A DNA stretch of 64,000 nt from G963676655 sp963676655 (lineage in GTDB: Bacteria > Verrucomicrobiota > Lentisphaeria > Victivallales > Victivallaceae). Location: assembly GCA_963676655.2 (NCBI GenBank), contig CAXXKX010000003.1, positions 3,472,001 through 3,536,000 on the forward strand, in the 5' to 3' direction. The notes beneath the pieces are model-generated. The model searched no databases and was not told the DNA's origin. It saw only the letters and a list, made by a program, of their open reading frames with translations. The position numbers and the translations under genes were made by a program. Below, piece by piece: positions 27,029 to 36,104 of this stretch (positions are counted from its first letter, which is position 1; each line of letters begins with the position of its first letter).

Positions 27029-29092
27029 TCAGGCAATCTCCGCTTTTGCGATAAAAATTTCCTGCTGGTCCGGCGGTAAATCAATAAACCGCACGTTCCA
27101 GCCGCAGACCCGCACCTGGAGGTTCGCGTATTTTTCCGGGTCGGTTTGAGCATTTCGCAACTCATTGCTGTCAAAAATATTAAACTGCAGCGCCATGCCG
27201 CCGCGAATAAAAAGACTCTTGATTATCGAAATAATTGTTGCAATCCCTTTACGGCCGCTTACCGCCGTCGGATGAAGCATTATGTCCAGCACCGTGCCGT
27301 TTGGGAAAAGTTCCAGATTAATTTTAGTCACTGAATTTATAAGGGAAGTCAGGCCGTTCCTGTCCCGTCCCGGAGTTGCGCCGGTATTCATGGTCAAAGG
27401 AGTTCCGGCCCGGTATCCGTCCGGTAAGGCGCCAGTATCATTCCCCAGCATTTTCGCAGCTTCGATAATTCCATACAACGCGGCCTGAAATACGCCGCCC
27501 CTGGCATTGGGTTCACTGTTGATTTTCATTCCCAGATAATTGGTTATTTTTATCGCAAGCTCATCCGTGAATTTATTGTTATTCCCCCATTTGGGGACTT
27601 TGCGAACCGCTTCAAGCCGTAATTCTTCGTAACCGTTCCAGTCGGCGGCGAGTGCTGCCTGGAGTCCGCGCATGTCACAACGTTTTTCTTTATAAACAAA
27701 CTGACGGATTACCGCTAAAGAATCCACGGCGTTAGCCAGTCCGGCACAACAGATGCCGCTTGTGTTGTATTCCGCTCCGGCCTCGGATATATCCAGGTTG
27801 CTTTCAAGACATGAATCCAAAAGACCGGAACATAACGGTGACGGGTTCACCTGCGGCCATAGTCTTTCAAGCCGCCTGATCGTTTCCATTTGCAGCTCCA
27901 GATTATGGTTTAAATAATTCAGGTATGCCTCAAAACAATGCTCAAATGATGAGTAAGTGTCGTTTGAAAACAGTTGTTCAACCGGCTTTGCCAGATTAAG
28001 CGCTCCGGCTCCGGAACAATTCAATTCCTTGCCCATTACCGCGGGTTCATAACACCCGATCAGAATGTAGTTTTCCGCGTCTTCCCGGTTTTTTCCGTTC
28101 TTGACAAGCATGTTTATCTGGGCGTCGTTATTGACAATAACGATGCCGGTACAACCATTCCGGATGCATTCAGCGATGAGCTCCTGAAAATCATCCGGAG
28201 TTTCCGGAGACAGCCGGATGTGGAATTTGGGATCGACAATGTGCATTTCATGGTATGCCTCAATTGCCGTATAAGCCAGCTCATTTGCGTCCGGGCCGAA
28301 CGTGAAAGGTTTACCGAAACGTTTTCCCATTGTCTTGGCAAAGAATTTTATCCAGAAATATTTTAGTAATTCCTTGGCTGAGTCTCTGGTTAAGCGCCCG
28401 GTTTGCAGATCATTCATGTAGTATTTATTGTAAATATGGTCGAAACGTCCCATGGACCGGATTTCAATTCCGTCGAGTTCTACCAGTTCATGATAAATAT
28501 ATGCCAGTTGCAGAGCTTCCTGTAAACTTTGCGGCGGCCGTTCGGTCAGGGCGGCAAGACCCAATTCCGGTTGCAGTTTGTCAAAACGCAGCAGCAGTGC
28601 GGTAACTCCGTCAAAGACAATTTTAATAGCTTGATAGAAATCGCCCGTTTTCCGGGCTGCACGATCCCGGATTCCCTTTATCCCGAGTTTCAGCAGGTTT
28701 TCCCAGTCCGGACATATATGGCTGGAACAATCAAGTTGAGCAAAAAACGTTCCCGGTAACTCTGCGCTGTCATCTCCAAACTCCTTTTCTGTTTCTTCAC
28801 GCAACCATTGATCTTTCAGTCGAATAAGAAGTTTATGGTGTTCAATTTTACCGACAAAAAAATCATTCGGTTCCGGCGCTATTGCCGCCCGGAGACATAA
28901 CAATTTAAATAATTCCGCCTTTATGATGATTCTGGGTTCTGATGACATTTCGGATAATTTTTGCTTGAATTCCGAAGCCAGACCTTCTTTAGACAAGCCT
29001 GATTCAGAAATATATGAAACATTCATACATTGATTTTCCAGATTGCCGCGAACTGAGTCAAAAGGTTTTATTTTATCCATATTTTTTTTCAT
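27029..29092 (-). CDS. Glycyl radical enzyme of unknown substrate
   Basis: The 687-residue protein is a member of the pyruvate formate-lyase/glycyl radical family. GCYEPAVMG near residue 347 carries the thiyl-forming Cys and adjacent Glu-Pro, and RVCGWNVRF near residue 661 carries the glycyl radical Gly. It is shorter than most family members (750-850 residues). The GCYEP and RVCGWN variants differ from the GCVEP and RV(A/S)GY versions of the diol, glycerol and choline enzymes. The partner activase follows directly. The location next to glycan-degrading genes suggests anaerobic fermentation of a sugar-derived compound, but the reaction cannot be read from sequence. Confidence 0.88.
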   Translation of the reverse strand: MKKNMDKIKPFDSVRGNLENQCMNVSYISESGLSKEGLASEFKQKLSEMSSEPRIIIKAELFKLLCLRAAIAPEPNDFFVGKIEHHKLLIRLKDQWLREETEKEFGDDSAELPGTFFAQLDCSSHICPDWENLLKLGIKGIRDRAARKTGDFYQAIKIVFDGVTALLLRFDKLQPELGLAALTERPPQSLQEALQLAYIYHELVELDGIEIRSMGRFDHIYNKYYMNDLQTGRLTRDSAKELLKYFWIKFFAKTMGKRFGKPFTFGPDANELAYTAIEAYHEMHIVDPKFHIRLSPETPDDFQELIAECIRNGCTGIVIVNNDAQINMLVKNGKNREDAENYILIGCYEPAVMGKELNCSGAGALNLAKPVEQLFSNDTYSSFEHCFEAYLNYLNHNLELQMETIRRLERLWPQVNPSPLCSGLLDSCLESNLDISEAGAEYNTSGICCAGLANAVDSLAVIRQFVYKEKRCDMRGLQAALAADWNGYEELRLEAVRKVPKWGNNNKFTDELAIKITNYLGMKINSEPNARGGVFQAALYGIIEAAKMLGNDTGALPDGYRAGTPLTMNTGATPGRDRNGLTSLINSVTKINLELFPNGTVLDIMLHPTAVSGRKGIATIISIIKSLFIRGGMALQFNIFDSNELRNAQTDPEKYANLQVRVCGWNVRFIDLPPDQQEIFIAKAEIA

Positions 29093-29195
29093 AAGATTAC
29101 CTTATACGGACGGTTGTTTTTTTGTCTTTACGTATTATTATACAACAATGGAAATGCTATTTGAATAGAAAAATGTATTAAAAACTTATGATTTT

Positions 29196-30017
29196 ATGCC
29201 TGTTGATGTAAAAAGAAATATATTGCTCCGGCACTCTTATCTGTCTCTGCGACTGGTTCACGCGGCAATCGGTAATTACCCTTGTTGTATCTCAGGGCAC
29301 ATAATGACGGTTAACCGAGTTATCGTCGTATTTGCCGATTCCGATCCCGAAACAAGTTCAATCAGCGATTCAATTACTGGAGAACGGTTTGACCTGCAGC
29401 CGGGGAATTTATACTTTTTCCCGTGCAACTACCCGACCGACTGGAATTTGACCGAGGAACTTCGGTTTGTTTCGTTGCAATTCAATCTGGAGTTGTTTTA
29501 CGGATACGATATTTTTCGTGAATACCGTAAATGCTGGACGGAGTCAGACCCGGTCTTGGCGAATGAGTTGAAAGACTTGATCCAGCGGGATAATGATATT
29601 TTTACCCTGTGCCGGATTAATGAGATAATCTATAGTCTCTGCGTCAAGCTGCTCTTGATCAAACCGGAATCGGAAGAAAGCAAGATGATTAATTGGCAAA
29701 AATATGACAAGGTTTTTGATTATATCCGAAAATATGGCGACGCTTCGACTTCCGTCGCCTTTCTCGCCGAGCTGATGGGGATGAGAAGTAACGTCTTTTC
29801 GAGGAATTTTACCCGTGACATCGGGATGCCGCCGAAAGATTTTCTCATCAATGTTCTGACCAGCAAGGCATCTGAACTATTACTGGCGCCAAACGCTTCG
29901 GTCCGGGAAACCGCTTTTGCCTTGCAATTCAGCTCCGAATATTATTTTTCAAATTTCTATAAGAGACAGACTGGAATGTCGCCAAGGGAATTTCAGCGCA
30001 AAAACTGGGTAAAATAA
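29196..30017 (+). CDS. AraC-family transcriptional regulator
   Basis: The 273-residue product has a C-terminal double helix-turn-helix of AraC/XylS type: VAFLAELMGMRSNVFSRNFTRDIG, then ETAFALQFSSEYYFSNFYKRQTGMSPREF. The N-terminal ~150 residues look like a cupin sensor. It is divergent from the glycyl radical operon with only 103 nt between, so it probably controls that operon in response to a sugar or fermentation intermediate. A TATAAT on the minus strand in this gap may be the operon's -10; its -35 is weak. Confidence 0.88.
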   Translation: MPVDVKRNILLRHSYLSLRLVHAAIGNYPCCISGHIMTVNRVIVVFADSDPETSSISDSITGERFDLQPGNLYFFPCNYPTDWNLTEELRFVSLQFNLELFYGYDIFREYRKCWTESDPVLANELKDLIQRDNDIFTLCRINEIIYSLCVKLLLIKPESEESKMINWQKYDKVFDYIRKYGDASTSVAFLAELMGMRSNVFSRNFTRDIGMPPKDFLINVLTSKASELLLAPNASVRETAFALQFSSEYYFSNFYKRQTGMSPREFQRKNWVK

Positions 30018-30019
30018 AT

Positions 30020-30136
30020 CACTCCCCCTGGTGCGAATCCGGCAAAGAACTTTTGGCAAAGCCGTTTGATAAACCCTTGCTGATGGCAATTCTCGGTGCC
30101 GGCGATATCGACGCATTGATTACTGAATTGATATAA
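30020..30136 (+). pseudogene. Possible remnant of a Mur ligase (MurC-like) C-terminus
   Basis: Directly after the AraC stop, a 38-codon open stretch ends ...KPFDKPLLMAILGAGDIDALITELI then stop. LGAGDI followed by a short helix is how MurC-type ligases end. No start codon or upstream body is present. This could be a decayed fragment left by rearrangement, or chance. The rest of the 30018-30364 gap holds nothing I recognise. Confidence 0.3.
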
Positions 30137-30364
30137 ACCCTCCTTGTCAAAATCCAAATCCCTTTGCTCTTTGAAAGTCATAAGGTGCTATAAATTACAT
30201 TTTTATAAAATATTAACTATCAAGCCGTCTGATTATTTAAATGAAATTACGTTGTATGACTGTTATTATTTCGCGTCAATCTTAATGCACGGCAATTTTA
30301 ATTGCTTTTCCCTGATATGGAATGTATATTCATGTAATCCGATAATTTATTAGAGGGCCGGATT

Positions 30365-31066
30365 ATGTCTAAACAGCTTTCGTTTGTGATTCCCGCTCAT
30401 AACGAAGAGGAATATGTCGGGAAGACGATCAATTCTATAAAAGTAGCCATGCTTGACCTTGGGGCCGAATATGATATTACCGTGGTTAACGACGCGTCGA
30501 TAGATAAGACCCGTCAGGTCGCGATGAGTCACGGAGCGGAAGTTTTCGATGTTGATTTACGGCAAATTGCCGGAACCCGCAATTATGGTGCAAGTCATGC
30601 AACCGGAGATGTTATTGTCTGGGTTGATGCTGATACTCTGGTAAATGCCGCTTTGCTCAAAGGCGTTTTAGCAGCAGTGGAGGACGGGGCGGTTGGAGGA
30701 GGGTGCCGTTTAAAATTTGATTCGCCGGCTCCGTTATGGGGACTGATTACAGCAGGAATATGCGGCTGGTTCTTTTCTAAATTCAGAATTGCCGCCGGGA
30801 GTTTTGTTTTTTGTACCAGAGACGCGTTTGAACATAGCGGTGGTTTCAACGAACAATTATATGCCTCCGAGGAAATTGACCTAAGTCGCAGATTGAAAAA
30901 AATCGGTAATTTTGTCATAGTTCAGGAACGAGTAATAACCTCGGCTAGAAAGCTTCGGCACTACTCGTTCTGTGAGATATGGTTTCATTTTTTTAAGATC
31001 ATGTTGACTCCGGGAAGCTTAAAAAGTCGGGATCTGCTTGATCTCTGGTACAAACGACGCGGTTGA
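30365..31066 (+). CDS. Family 2 glycosyltransferase
   Basis: The 233-residue GT-A fold enzyme has SFVIPAHNEEEYVGKTINSI at the N-terminus, VVNDASIDKT, and WVDADT (the DXD metal/nucleotide-sugar motif, near residue 85). FEHSGGFNEQLYASEEIDLSRRL is the acceptor-site ED motif. It transfers a sugar from a nucleotide sugar, probably to a lipid or cell-surface glycan; donor and acceptor are unknown. ATG 30365 has an AGAGGG ribosome site. It stands alone, converging on the M55 peptidase gene 5 nt away. Confidence 0.87.
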   Translation: MSKQLSFVIPAHNEEEYVGKTINSIKVAMLDLGAEYDITVVNDASIDKTRQVAMSHGAEVFDVDLRQIAGTRNYGASHATGDVIVWVDADTLVNAALLKGVLAAVEDGAVGGGCRLKFDSPAPLWGLITAGICGWFFSKFRIAAGSFVFCTRDAFEHSGGFNEQLYASEEIDLSRRLKKIGNFVIVQERVITSARKLRHYSFCEIWFHFFKIMLTPGSLKSRDLLDLWYKRRG

Positions 31067-31071
31067 ACCGA

Positions 31072-31902
31072 TTAAAGTTTGCCGACCGGATAGCGCCAGG
31101 ATCGGTCATCGATCGACTGATCCCCCCATTTGTTGCCGAAGCAGCGGCAGACATCATGCATCAACTGCCAGAAATCATTGCCTTCGGATGCTTTTTCAAG
31201 TTCGAGGATTGCGGGGTCGCGATCAGAAACGTTCAATTTATAAGGAGCGGGGTAGGCCAAGGGTTTGATGTTTTTGCGATTGTTCAAGCCGTTAAGCACC
31301 TTGTTATAGATTTCCTCATGCGCACGAGCCGGAACCATACAGCAGGCATTCTGAGCTCCAAAACTCTGTTTGACTATCGCTGTTTCGCAGCCTGGAATTT
31401 TATCTTTGATCTCAGCGGCAATTTTATCGTCGCCGGAAATCGCGACCAGGGGAACGCCTAAAGTCCCGCAGAGCGCGGCGAACATACTGCATTCGCTGAG
31501 CTTGATTTCATTGTTCTCGCCATCGGTCAGATGCCACATCGAATGCGGGCAGACCGCTCCAGGAGTTCCGGCCATTGCGTGCATTCCGATTGCGATTGCG
31601 GCGTCAAAGCTTTCGTCCAGCAAAGGCAGCCAGTTCGGACCATGACCTCCCCGGCCATGAATGATCCGGCAGGCGGGATCAAGGTCCTCGAACAGAATGT
31701 TATAGGCCGGGCCATGACTGTCACAGACATAGATTTCATCGGCCCCAGCCGCCAGGCAGGCGGAGACGGCGGCATTGACTTCCCCGGTCAACAAGGCGTT
31801 CATCCGTTCAAGATGACGGAGATTCGCCATTCCCTGATCACTGCAAGCGTAAAAAACCCAACCGGCAACACCTTCAATATCGGTGTTGATGTAAACTTTC
31901 AT
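31072..31902 (-). CDS. M55-family D-aminopeptidase (DppA-like)
   Basis: The 276-residue product matches peptidase family M55: VYINTDIEGVAG at the N-terminus, CDSHGPAYN, HGRGGHGPNW, and IAIGMHAMAGTPGA, which carry the zinc-binding Asp, Glu and His residues. DppA removes D-amino acids from peptides such as cell-wall fragments, and works as a cytoplasmic decamer in Bacillus. A stand-alone gene here, lying between the convergent glycosyltransferase and the COG3014/CsgG-like pair on the same strand. Peptidoglycan recycling is inferred from the family. Confidence 0.88.
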   Translation of the reverse strand: MKVYINTDIEGVAGWVFYACSDQGMANLRHLERMNALLTGEVNAAVSACLAAGADEIYVCDSHGPAYNILFEDLDPACRIIHGRGGHGPNWLPLLDESFDAAIAIGMHAMAGTPGAVCPHSMWHLTDGENNEIKLSECSMFAALCGTLGVPLVAISGDDKIAAEIKDKIPGCETAIVKQSFGAQNACCMVPARAHEEIYNKVLNGLNNRKNIKPLAYPAPYKLNVSDRDPAILELEKASEGNDFWQLMHDVCRCFGNKWGDQSIDDRSWRYPVGKL

Positions 31903-31968
31903 GGTTTTCTTCCATTTTTAAATTATCTTTTATGTGAAACAGTTATTTCACACGACTTGATCAAATGT

Positions 31969-33528
31969 TCATTTGAGGACCGGAAATACCCTGGCTGTGA
32001 CTTTACCGTTTCTGGCGCGCCGGATATACGCGATGAAAAAATTAGCGGGCTGCGGAAAACTCAATTCAAAGCTTGTCGACGGCATGGACACTACCGTTGT
32101 TGAGGATTTTCCGGACTTTTTCATTGTCCCTTTTTTCGGAATTTCAACATATTTGGCCGCGTCAATATTTATTGTAACCTTTCTGGTGACCGGGATCGGG
32201 AAATGTGCGATCATATAGCGTTTGGGAATTGTTTCCCAGCATCGCGTATCGGCGGTGTTGAACAGGAATTTATAGACACTGGTTCCGGCATAGGCGGCAA
32301 TCAGTCCGGCGGACCCTCCGCCGTGACGCGCCGCAATCAGAATTGCCTGGGCCGCCAGTTCTTTGGTTAAATAACTGACCGCCAACCGGGTTATCATCAT
32401 TGCCATGCGCTCTTTATATTCATGCGCGACAACTGAGTCCATATTGCATACTGTAACCGCTTCGGCCAATTTGACCGCGTCCGGGCCAATTACTTGCAAG
32501 TTTGTTTCAGGTTCTTTGAAATACTCGACAACCGGGAATGCGATCCCGGTATATCCGACATACGGGATCGGCAGTTGGATTCTAAACTGTTTATAAGCCG
32601 CCCCGCGCCCGTCGGCAAAAATAATGTAGACGATATTCTGATTCAGTGGATAGGGCCATGATTTGATTTTTGTCAGACCTTCGGGGAATGAATCGCCGTT
32701 AACTCTGCCACAGGTTGCCAGATCACGTTGAAAAAGCGGATTTTTCGCCGCCATCAGATAAAGCCGGTTAAAATCGATAAATGCTTCAGCATAATCATTT
32801 TCAATCATGTAACCTATCGCAGACATATATGAAACAAAAGGGTTCAGGAAGTTGCGGTAGGTTTTATTGGAATGGGCTTCAGTATCTTTCTGAATTTTGC
32901 GCAGTTCCGGCGAACCGGCTGCAAGATTTTCGTAGGAGATACCGTCTTTTTTATGCTGTTCTTTATTTTTTGCGTTCTGTTCATCAATTTCTTTTTGCGC
33001 CGATTCGATTTCCTTGCGGAATTCATTCGCGATGTTTTTTTGGGCATCACGAGCCCGGCGCAATTCGACCAGCGCCCCATCGGTGTTGCCGATGGCAAAA
33101 TAGTCAAGGGCTTTATATACGTTCAACAGAATCCGGTCGCGGCACATGCCCCGGTAGGGAATGGCATTGGGGTTGGTTATGGCGGAGCCTACTTCCGCGC
33201 TGCCGTCGCGAACACTGATCTGGGCTCTCCGATCATATTCGTTGATCTGTTTTTCAGCGGTTTGGAATGCGTGCAGGCTGTTTTTGAAATCCCCGCCGTC
33301 GAATTCAATAGTGCCCTGGTCGAGAAACCACATGACGGAATCGCCGGAGTCTTTTCTGGATTCGGCTTTTTCCTGAATCAGCGCGGCGGCGGCTTTATAG
33401 TCCCCGGCGTCATATTTTTCCATTATCTCGAGTTTTTGTTTCCTGGCATCAAAGATGGTTGAACAGCCGGTAAACATCAAACTTGCAGCCGTCAGAAAAA
33501 AGACCGCAATAATCTGGCGAAATTTCAT
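31969..33528 (-). CDS. COG3014-type lipoprotein with tetratricopeptide-like repeats
   Basis: The 519-residue protein has a lipoprotein signal peptide with lipobox FTGC (Cys at residue 22). Helical repeats follow (GDYKAAAALIQEKAE, GDFKNSLHAFQTAEKQI, GNTDGALVELRRARDAQ), with a Lys/Glu-rich coiled segment (~residues 175-210). The C-terminal half is rich in beta structure. It matches the uncharacterised COG3014 family as I know it, often found beside LpoB or CsgG-like proteins. It is anchored in a membrane facing the periplasm. It starts 24 nt after the CsgG-like gene, so the two probably form an envelope complex. Confidence 0.75.
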   Translation of the reverse strand: MKFRQIIAVFFLTAASLMFTGCSTIFDARKQKLEIMEKYDAGDYKAAAALIQEKAESRKDSGDSVMWFLDQGTIEFDGGDFKNSLHAFQTAEKQINEYDRRAQISVRDGSAEVGSAITNPNAIPYRGMCRDRILLNVYKALDYFAIGNTDGALVELRRARDAQKNIANEFRKEIESAQKEIDEQNAKNKEQHKKDGISYENLAAGSPELRKIQKDTEAHSNKTYRNFLNPFVSYMSAIGYMIENDYAEAFIDFNRLYLMAAKNPLFQRDLATCGRVNGDSFPEGLTKIKSWPYPLNQNIVYIIFADGRGAAYKQFRIQLPIPYVGYTGIAFPVVEYFKEPETNLQVIGPDAVKLAEAVTVCNMDSVVAHEYKERMAMMITRLAVSYLTKELAAQAILIAARHGGGSAGLIAAYAGTSVYKFLFNTADTRCWETIPKRYMIAHFPIPVTRKVTINIDAAKYVEIPKKGTMKKSGKSSTTVVSMPSTSFELSFPQPANFFIAYIRRARNGKVTARVFPVLK

Positions 33529-33552
33529 AGAGCAGTTGATCCCTTAGGCAGT

Positions 33553-34518
33553 TTACCAGCCGGGAGTAGCCCGGGGATAAGCCGGGGCCTGGCTTTGAGG
33601 CGTAACTTTAACCGGGCGGCAGATTGCGCCGGGTTTAAATTCGCCGGTCTGCTTGACAATCAGGCCTTTGCTGAATCGCGGAAGTACGGTTGAAACCTGA
33701 ATCTGGCCGACCTCGGTTTCACTGTTTCCGAGAACGTCTCCGGTATCCGGATCAACTACCTGACTGCCTTGAGTAAAGACATTGTAGATAGTTCCAACTT
33801 TGATGCCGGCACCCTTGCCGCGGTTGAGAACAACATTTTTGCCGGATACGGAAGCAATTTTTACCGGATAGATGTTTTCCAGAATGGCGTTGCCCATCAA
33901 AGTCACAGTTCGTTCAAAAAGTAGGTCTTTGTAATCTCCCATTACCCAGTCTTTGCGGACGCTGGCGGGAATTTCACGCCGGATATCCGTACTGACCAGC
34001 TTCTGGATCAGGGTGTCGGCAAAAACAATCTGGCCGGAGCTGACCTTGGTGATCCTGAACTGAACCTTGAAAGTCATAATATAGCGGAATTCGGTACGTC
34101 CGGTTAATTTTATCGGGATTGCTTTAACGATGAATTCGAGGCGGTTAATGTTACCGATAATCAGATAGTCAGCTAAAAGCAGTTTGCCGATTCGTTGTTC
34201 CTCGCCTGGTTTTACCCATTGGGACTCGCTCAAATTATTTTCATCCAGTATTTTGTTGATATGCTGCCGTTCCAGAACCGTGAATTTTCTGGATTTGGTC
34301 AAAAAAGCAATAAGTTCATTGGAAAACTCCGAGTCGATAATCTGGCGGGTCAAATTCAGTTGTTGATTACCAACCCGCCCCTGGACAATCACTTGAAAGT
34401 TGCGATCGAAAGAGAACGGCATAACTGCCAGCGTTGCTTTTTCCGGTCCTTTTGCCGACGTACTGACCGTAAACACGGAGCAGGCCACAATCAATAACAA
34501 CGTAATTTTCTTAAACAT
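33553..34518 (-). CDS. CsgG/LpoB-like envelope protein
   Basis: The 321-residue protein has a signal peptide (to SAKG, ~residue 24, no lipobox Cys). The core is CsgG-like: TLAVMPFSFDRNF, FSNELIAFLTKSRKFTVLERQHINKILDENNLSESQW, and LLADYLIIGNINRLEF. The C-terminal ~110 residues form a separate beta domain (NVVLNRGKGAGIKVGTIYNVF). The lack of a lipobox is odd for this family, whose CsgG and LpoB members are lipoproteins. It forms a two-gene operon with the COG3014 lipoprotein. ATG 34518 has GAGGG upstream. Confidence 0.75.
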   Translation of the reverse strand: MFKKITLLLIVACSVFTVSTSAKGPEKATLAVMPFSFDRNFQVIVQGRVGNQQLNLTRQIIDSEFSNELIAFLTKSRKFTVLERQHINKILDENNLSESQWVKPGEEQRIGKLLLADYLIIGNINRLEFIVKAIPIKLTGRTEFRYIMTFKVQFRITKVSSGQIVFADTLIQKLVSTDIRREIPASVRKDWVMGDYKDLLFERTVTLMGNAILENIYPVKIASVSGKNVVLNRGKGAGIKVGTIYNVFTQGSQVVDPDTGDVLGNSETEVGQIQVSTVLPRFSKGLIVKQTGEFKPGAICRPVKVTPQSQAPAYPRATPGW

Positions 34519-34887
34519 TTCAGGCTTCCCTCTTTTTCGGGTTGTTTATTAAAGTGATTGCTAAAACAGTATGATAACAATCTTCATACAAAACTATAAA
34601 TCTCAGATAAGAATTTGTCAAATCAAAAGCCTCTATAGAATCGGATAAAAGACACAGTGTCGTTTTAGATAATTATCAGTACGTTTGACTGTGAAAAATA
34701 TGTAAGTTATTGCAGGTTAATCTATTGTTTGATTGCTGTCTTTGCCTTTGCAGGCATCGCCAGCATCTTTCGGGTTTAATATGACCCAGGCCTTGTGACG
34801 CTCTTATTTTTAATTCTTTGTCTTACTCATTAATATATAATGGAGCTGTTTTCCGGATGTTTTCTGATATTTAACTGATAACCGGGG
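34519..34887. other. Intergenic region without recognised genes
   Basis: This AT-rich gap between the divergent CsgG-like and GntR genes shows no ORF with family features and no convincing minus-strand promoter. The regulator's promoter begins at 34888. Confidence 0.5.
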
Positions 34888-34931
34888 TTGACAAACAACT
34901 GTTATAGTGTTATAGTTATGTGTAACAGTTG
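34888..34931 (+). promoter_or_regulatory. Promoter with overlapping operator of GntR-type regulator
   Basis: TTGACA (34888-34893), 17 nt, TATAGT (34911-34916). A perfect 9-bp inverted repeat CAACTGTTA (34896-34904) / TAACAGTTG (34923-34931) brackets the -10, and the octamer GTTATAGT is repeated in tandem at 34901-34916. This is the geometry of an autorepressed promoter. Downstream, an ATG at 34941 opens a 5-codon reading (MVNSW) that overlaps the real start at 34952. Confidence 0.65.
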
Positions 34932-34951
34932 AATGAGGCAATGGTAAATTC

Positions 34952-35968
34952 ATGGTAAAAATACTTCGTTACAATCAAACCAAGTTGAATATCCTGCATC
35001 AAATTGCAAAATTGGGATTGCAGGTTGGCGATCTGTTGCCTTCGGAACGGAATATGGCGGCTAAACTGGGTATCAGTATGGGGACTTTACGTCGTGCTCT
35101 GGCCGAGTTGGAGGCGCAGTCTATCATTCAGAAGCAGCACGGCCGCGGCAGCATACTTAAAAAAAGTATTAAACAAGGCAAAAAACGCAGTCGTCTGGCC
35201 TTGATTCATATCCAGCGTCCGGAAAGGCAGGAGATTCTGCCTAATGTTGACAAACTGAATGTGTACTTAAATAATCAGGCTATTGACCTTGAATACATTC
35301 CCGTCATAAGTTTTGACGCTGGATTGATACCAATTATTGAGAAATGTTTCTGCGTTCTGGTCACCGGATGGCTTACGAAAGAGTGGATAGAAAATCTGCA
35401 GTTGTTGAATAAGCCGATGCTGGCTATCGGTTCGCATAAATACTCCGAATTGCTGCCGTTTGTCAGTTATGACTGGAAAGGCGCGGGCGCATTGTTGACG
35501 CGTGAATTAATTACGAGCAAAGCGAAACGGATCGGATTATTGAACGGCAGTCACCGCTATCATCCGGCATCATTGATTTATGATGGATATACTGAAGAAT
35601 TATCCCGGGCCGGGCTTGAACTCAATGATAACTGGGTTAAATGGGTTCCGATAGATGACGATCATGAGATAATAAAAAATTTTATTATCAACCAACTATC
35701 GGAACTTGACGCAGTTGTTGTGGAATACGGATGCTATTTGCCGTTCCTGTCGTTGTGCTGGGGGATGGGAATTGTTCCTGATAAGAAACTGGCGGTGACC
35801 GGGGTATACGGGCAAAATAATTCTCATATCGTCAGTCATCAGGATAATGTCTCATGGGCGGTTTTCGAGGAGGATCTTTTTATTGTCGGAGCCGAGTTTT
35901 TTCTGGCTTCTTTGCAAAACAAAACCAGTTTTCAACGCGAGCATGTCATTACCGCCAAACTGGTTTGA
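34952..35968 (+). CDS. GntR-family regulator with LacI-type sensor domain
   Basis: The 338-residue protein has an N-terminal winged helix (VGDLLPSERNMAAKLGISMGTLRRALAELEAQS, then a KQHGRGSIL wing). The remaining ~260 residues resemble a LacI/ribose-binding sensor (RIGLLNGSHRYHPASLIYDGY, LAVTGVYGQNN). It likely represses itself through the inverted repeat around its promoter and controls the downstream pseudopilin and the GH99-like and GH20-like genes. The ribosome site (GAGG ~14 nt upstream) is distant, so translation may be weak or affected by the overlapping 5-codon reading. Confidence 0.85.
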   Translation: MVKILRYNQTKLNILHQIAKLGLQVGDLLPSERNMAAKLGISMGTLRRALAELEAQSIIQKQHGRGSILKKSIKQGKKRSRLALIHIQRPERQEILPNVDKLNVYLNNQAIDLEYIPVISFDAGLIPIIEKCFCVLVTGWLTKEWIENLQLLNKPMLAIGSHKYSELLPFVSYDWKGAGALLTRELITSKAKRIGLLNGSHRYHPASLIYDGYTEELSRAGLELNDNWVKWVPIDDDHEIIKNFIINQLSELDAVVVEYGCYLPFLSLCWGMGIVPDKKLAVTGVYGQNNSHIVSHQDNVSWAVFEEDLFIVGAEFFLASLQNKTSFQREHVITAKLV

Positions 35969-36104
35969 AAAATACTTTTTTGTTGTTACACGCAATAATA
36001 ATTTTTGTCATGATATATCTTAATTTTAAAAAATATAACAACAGGAGGTCTATAAATAAGTATATTTGATTGAACTCAAAAAATAAATAAAAGGAAAAAG
36101 CAGA

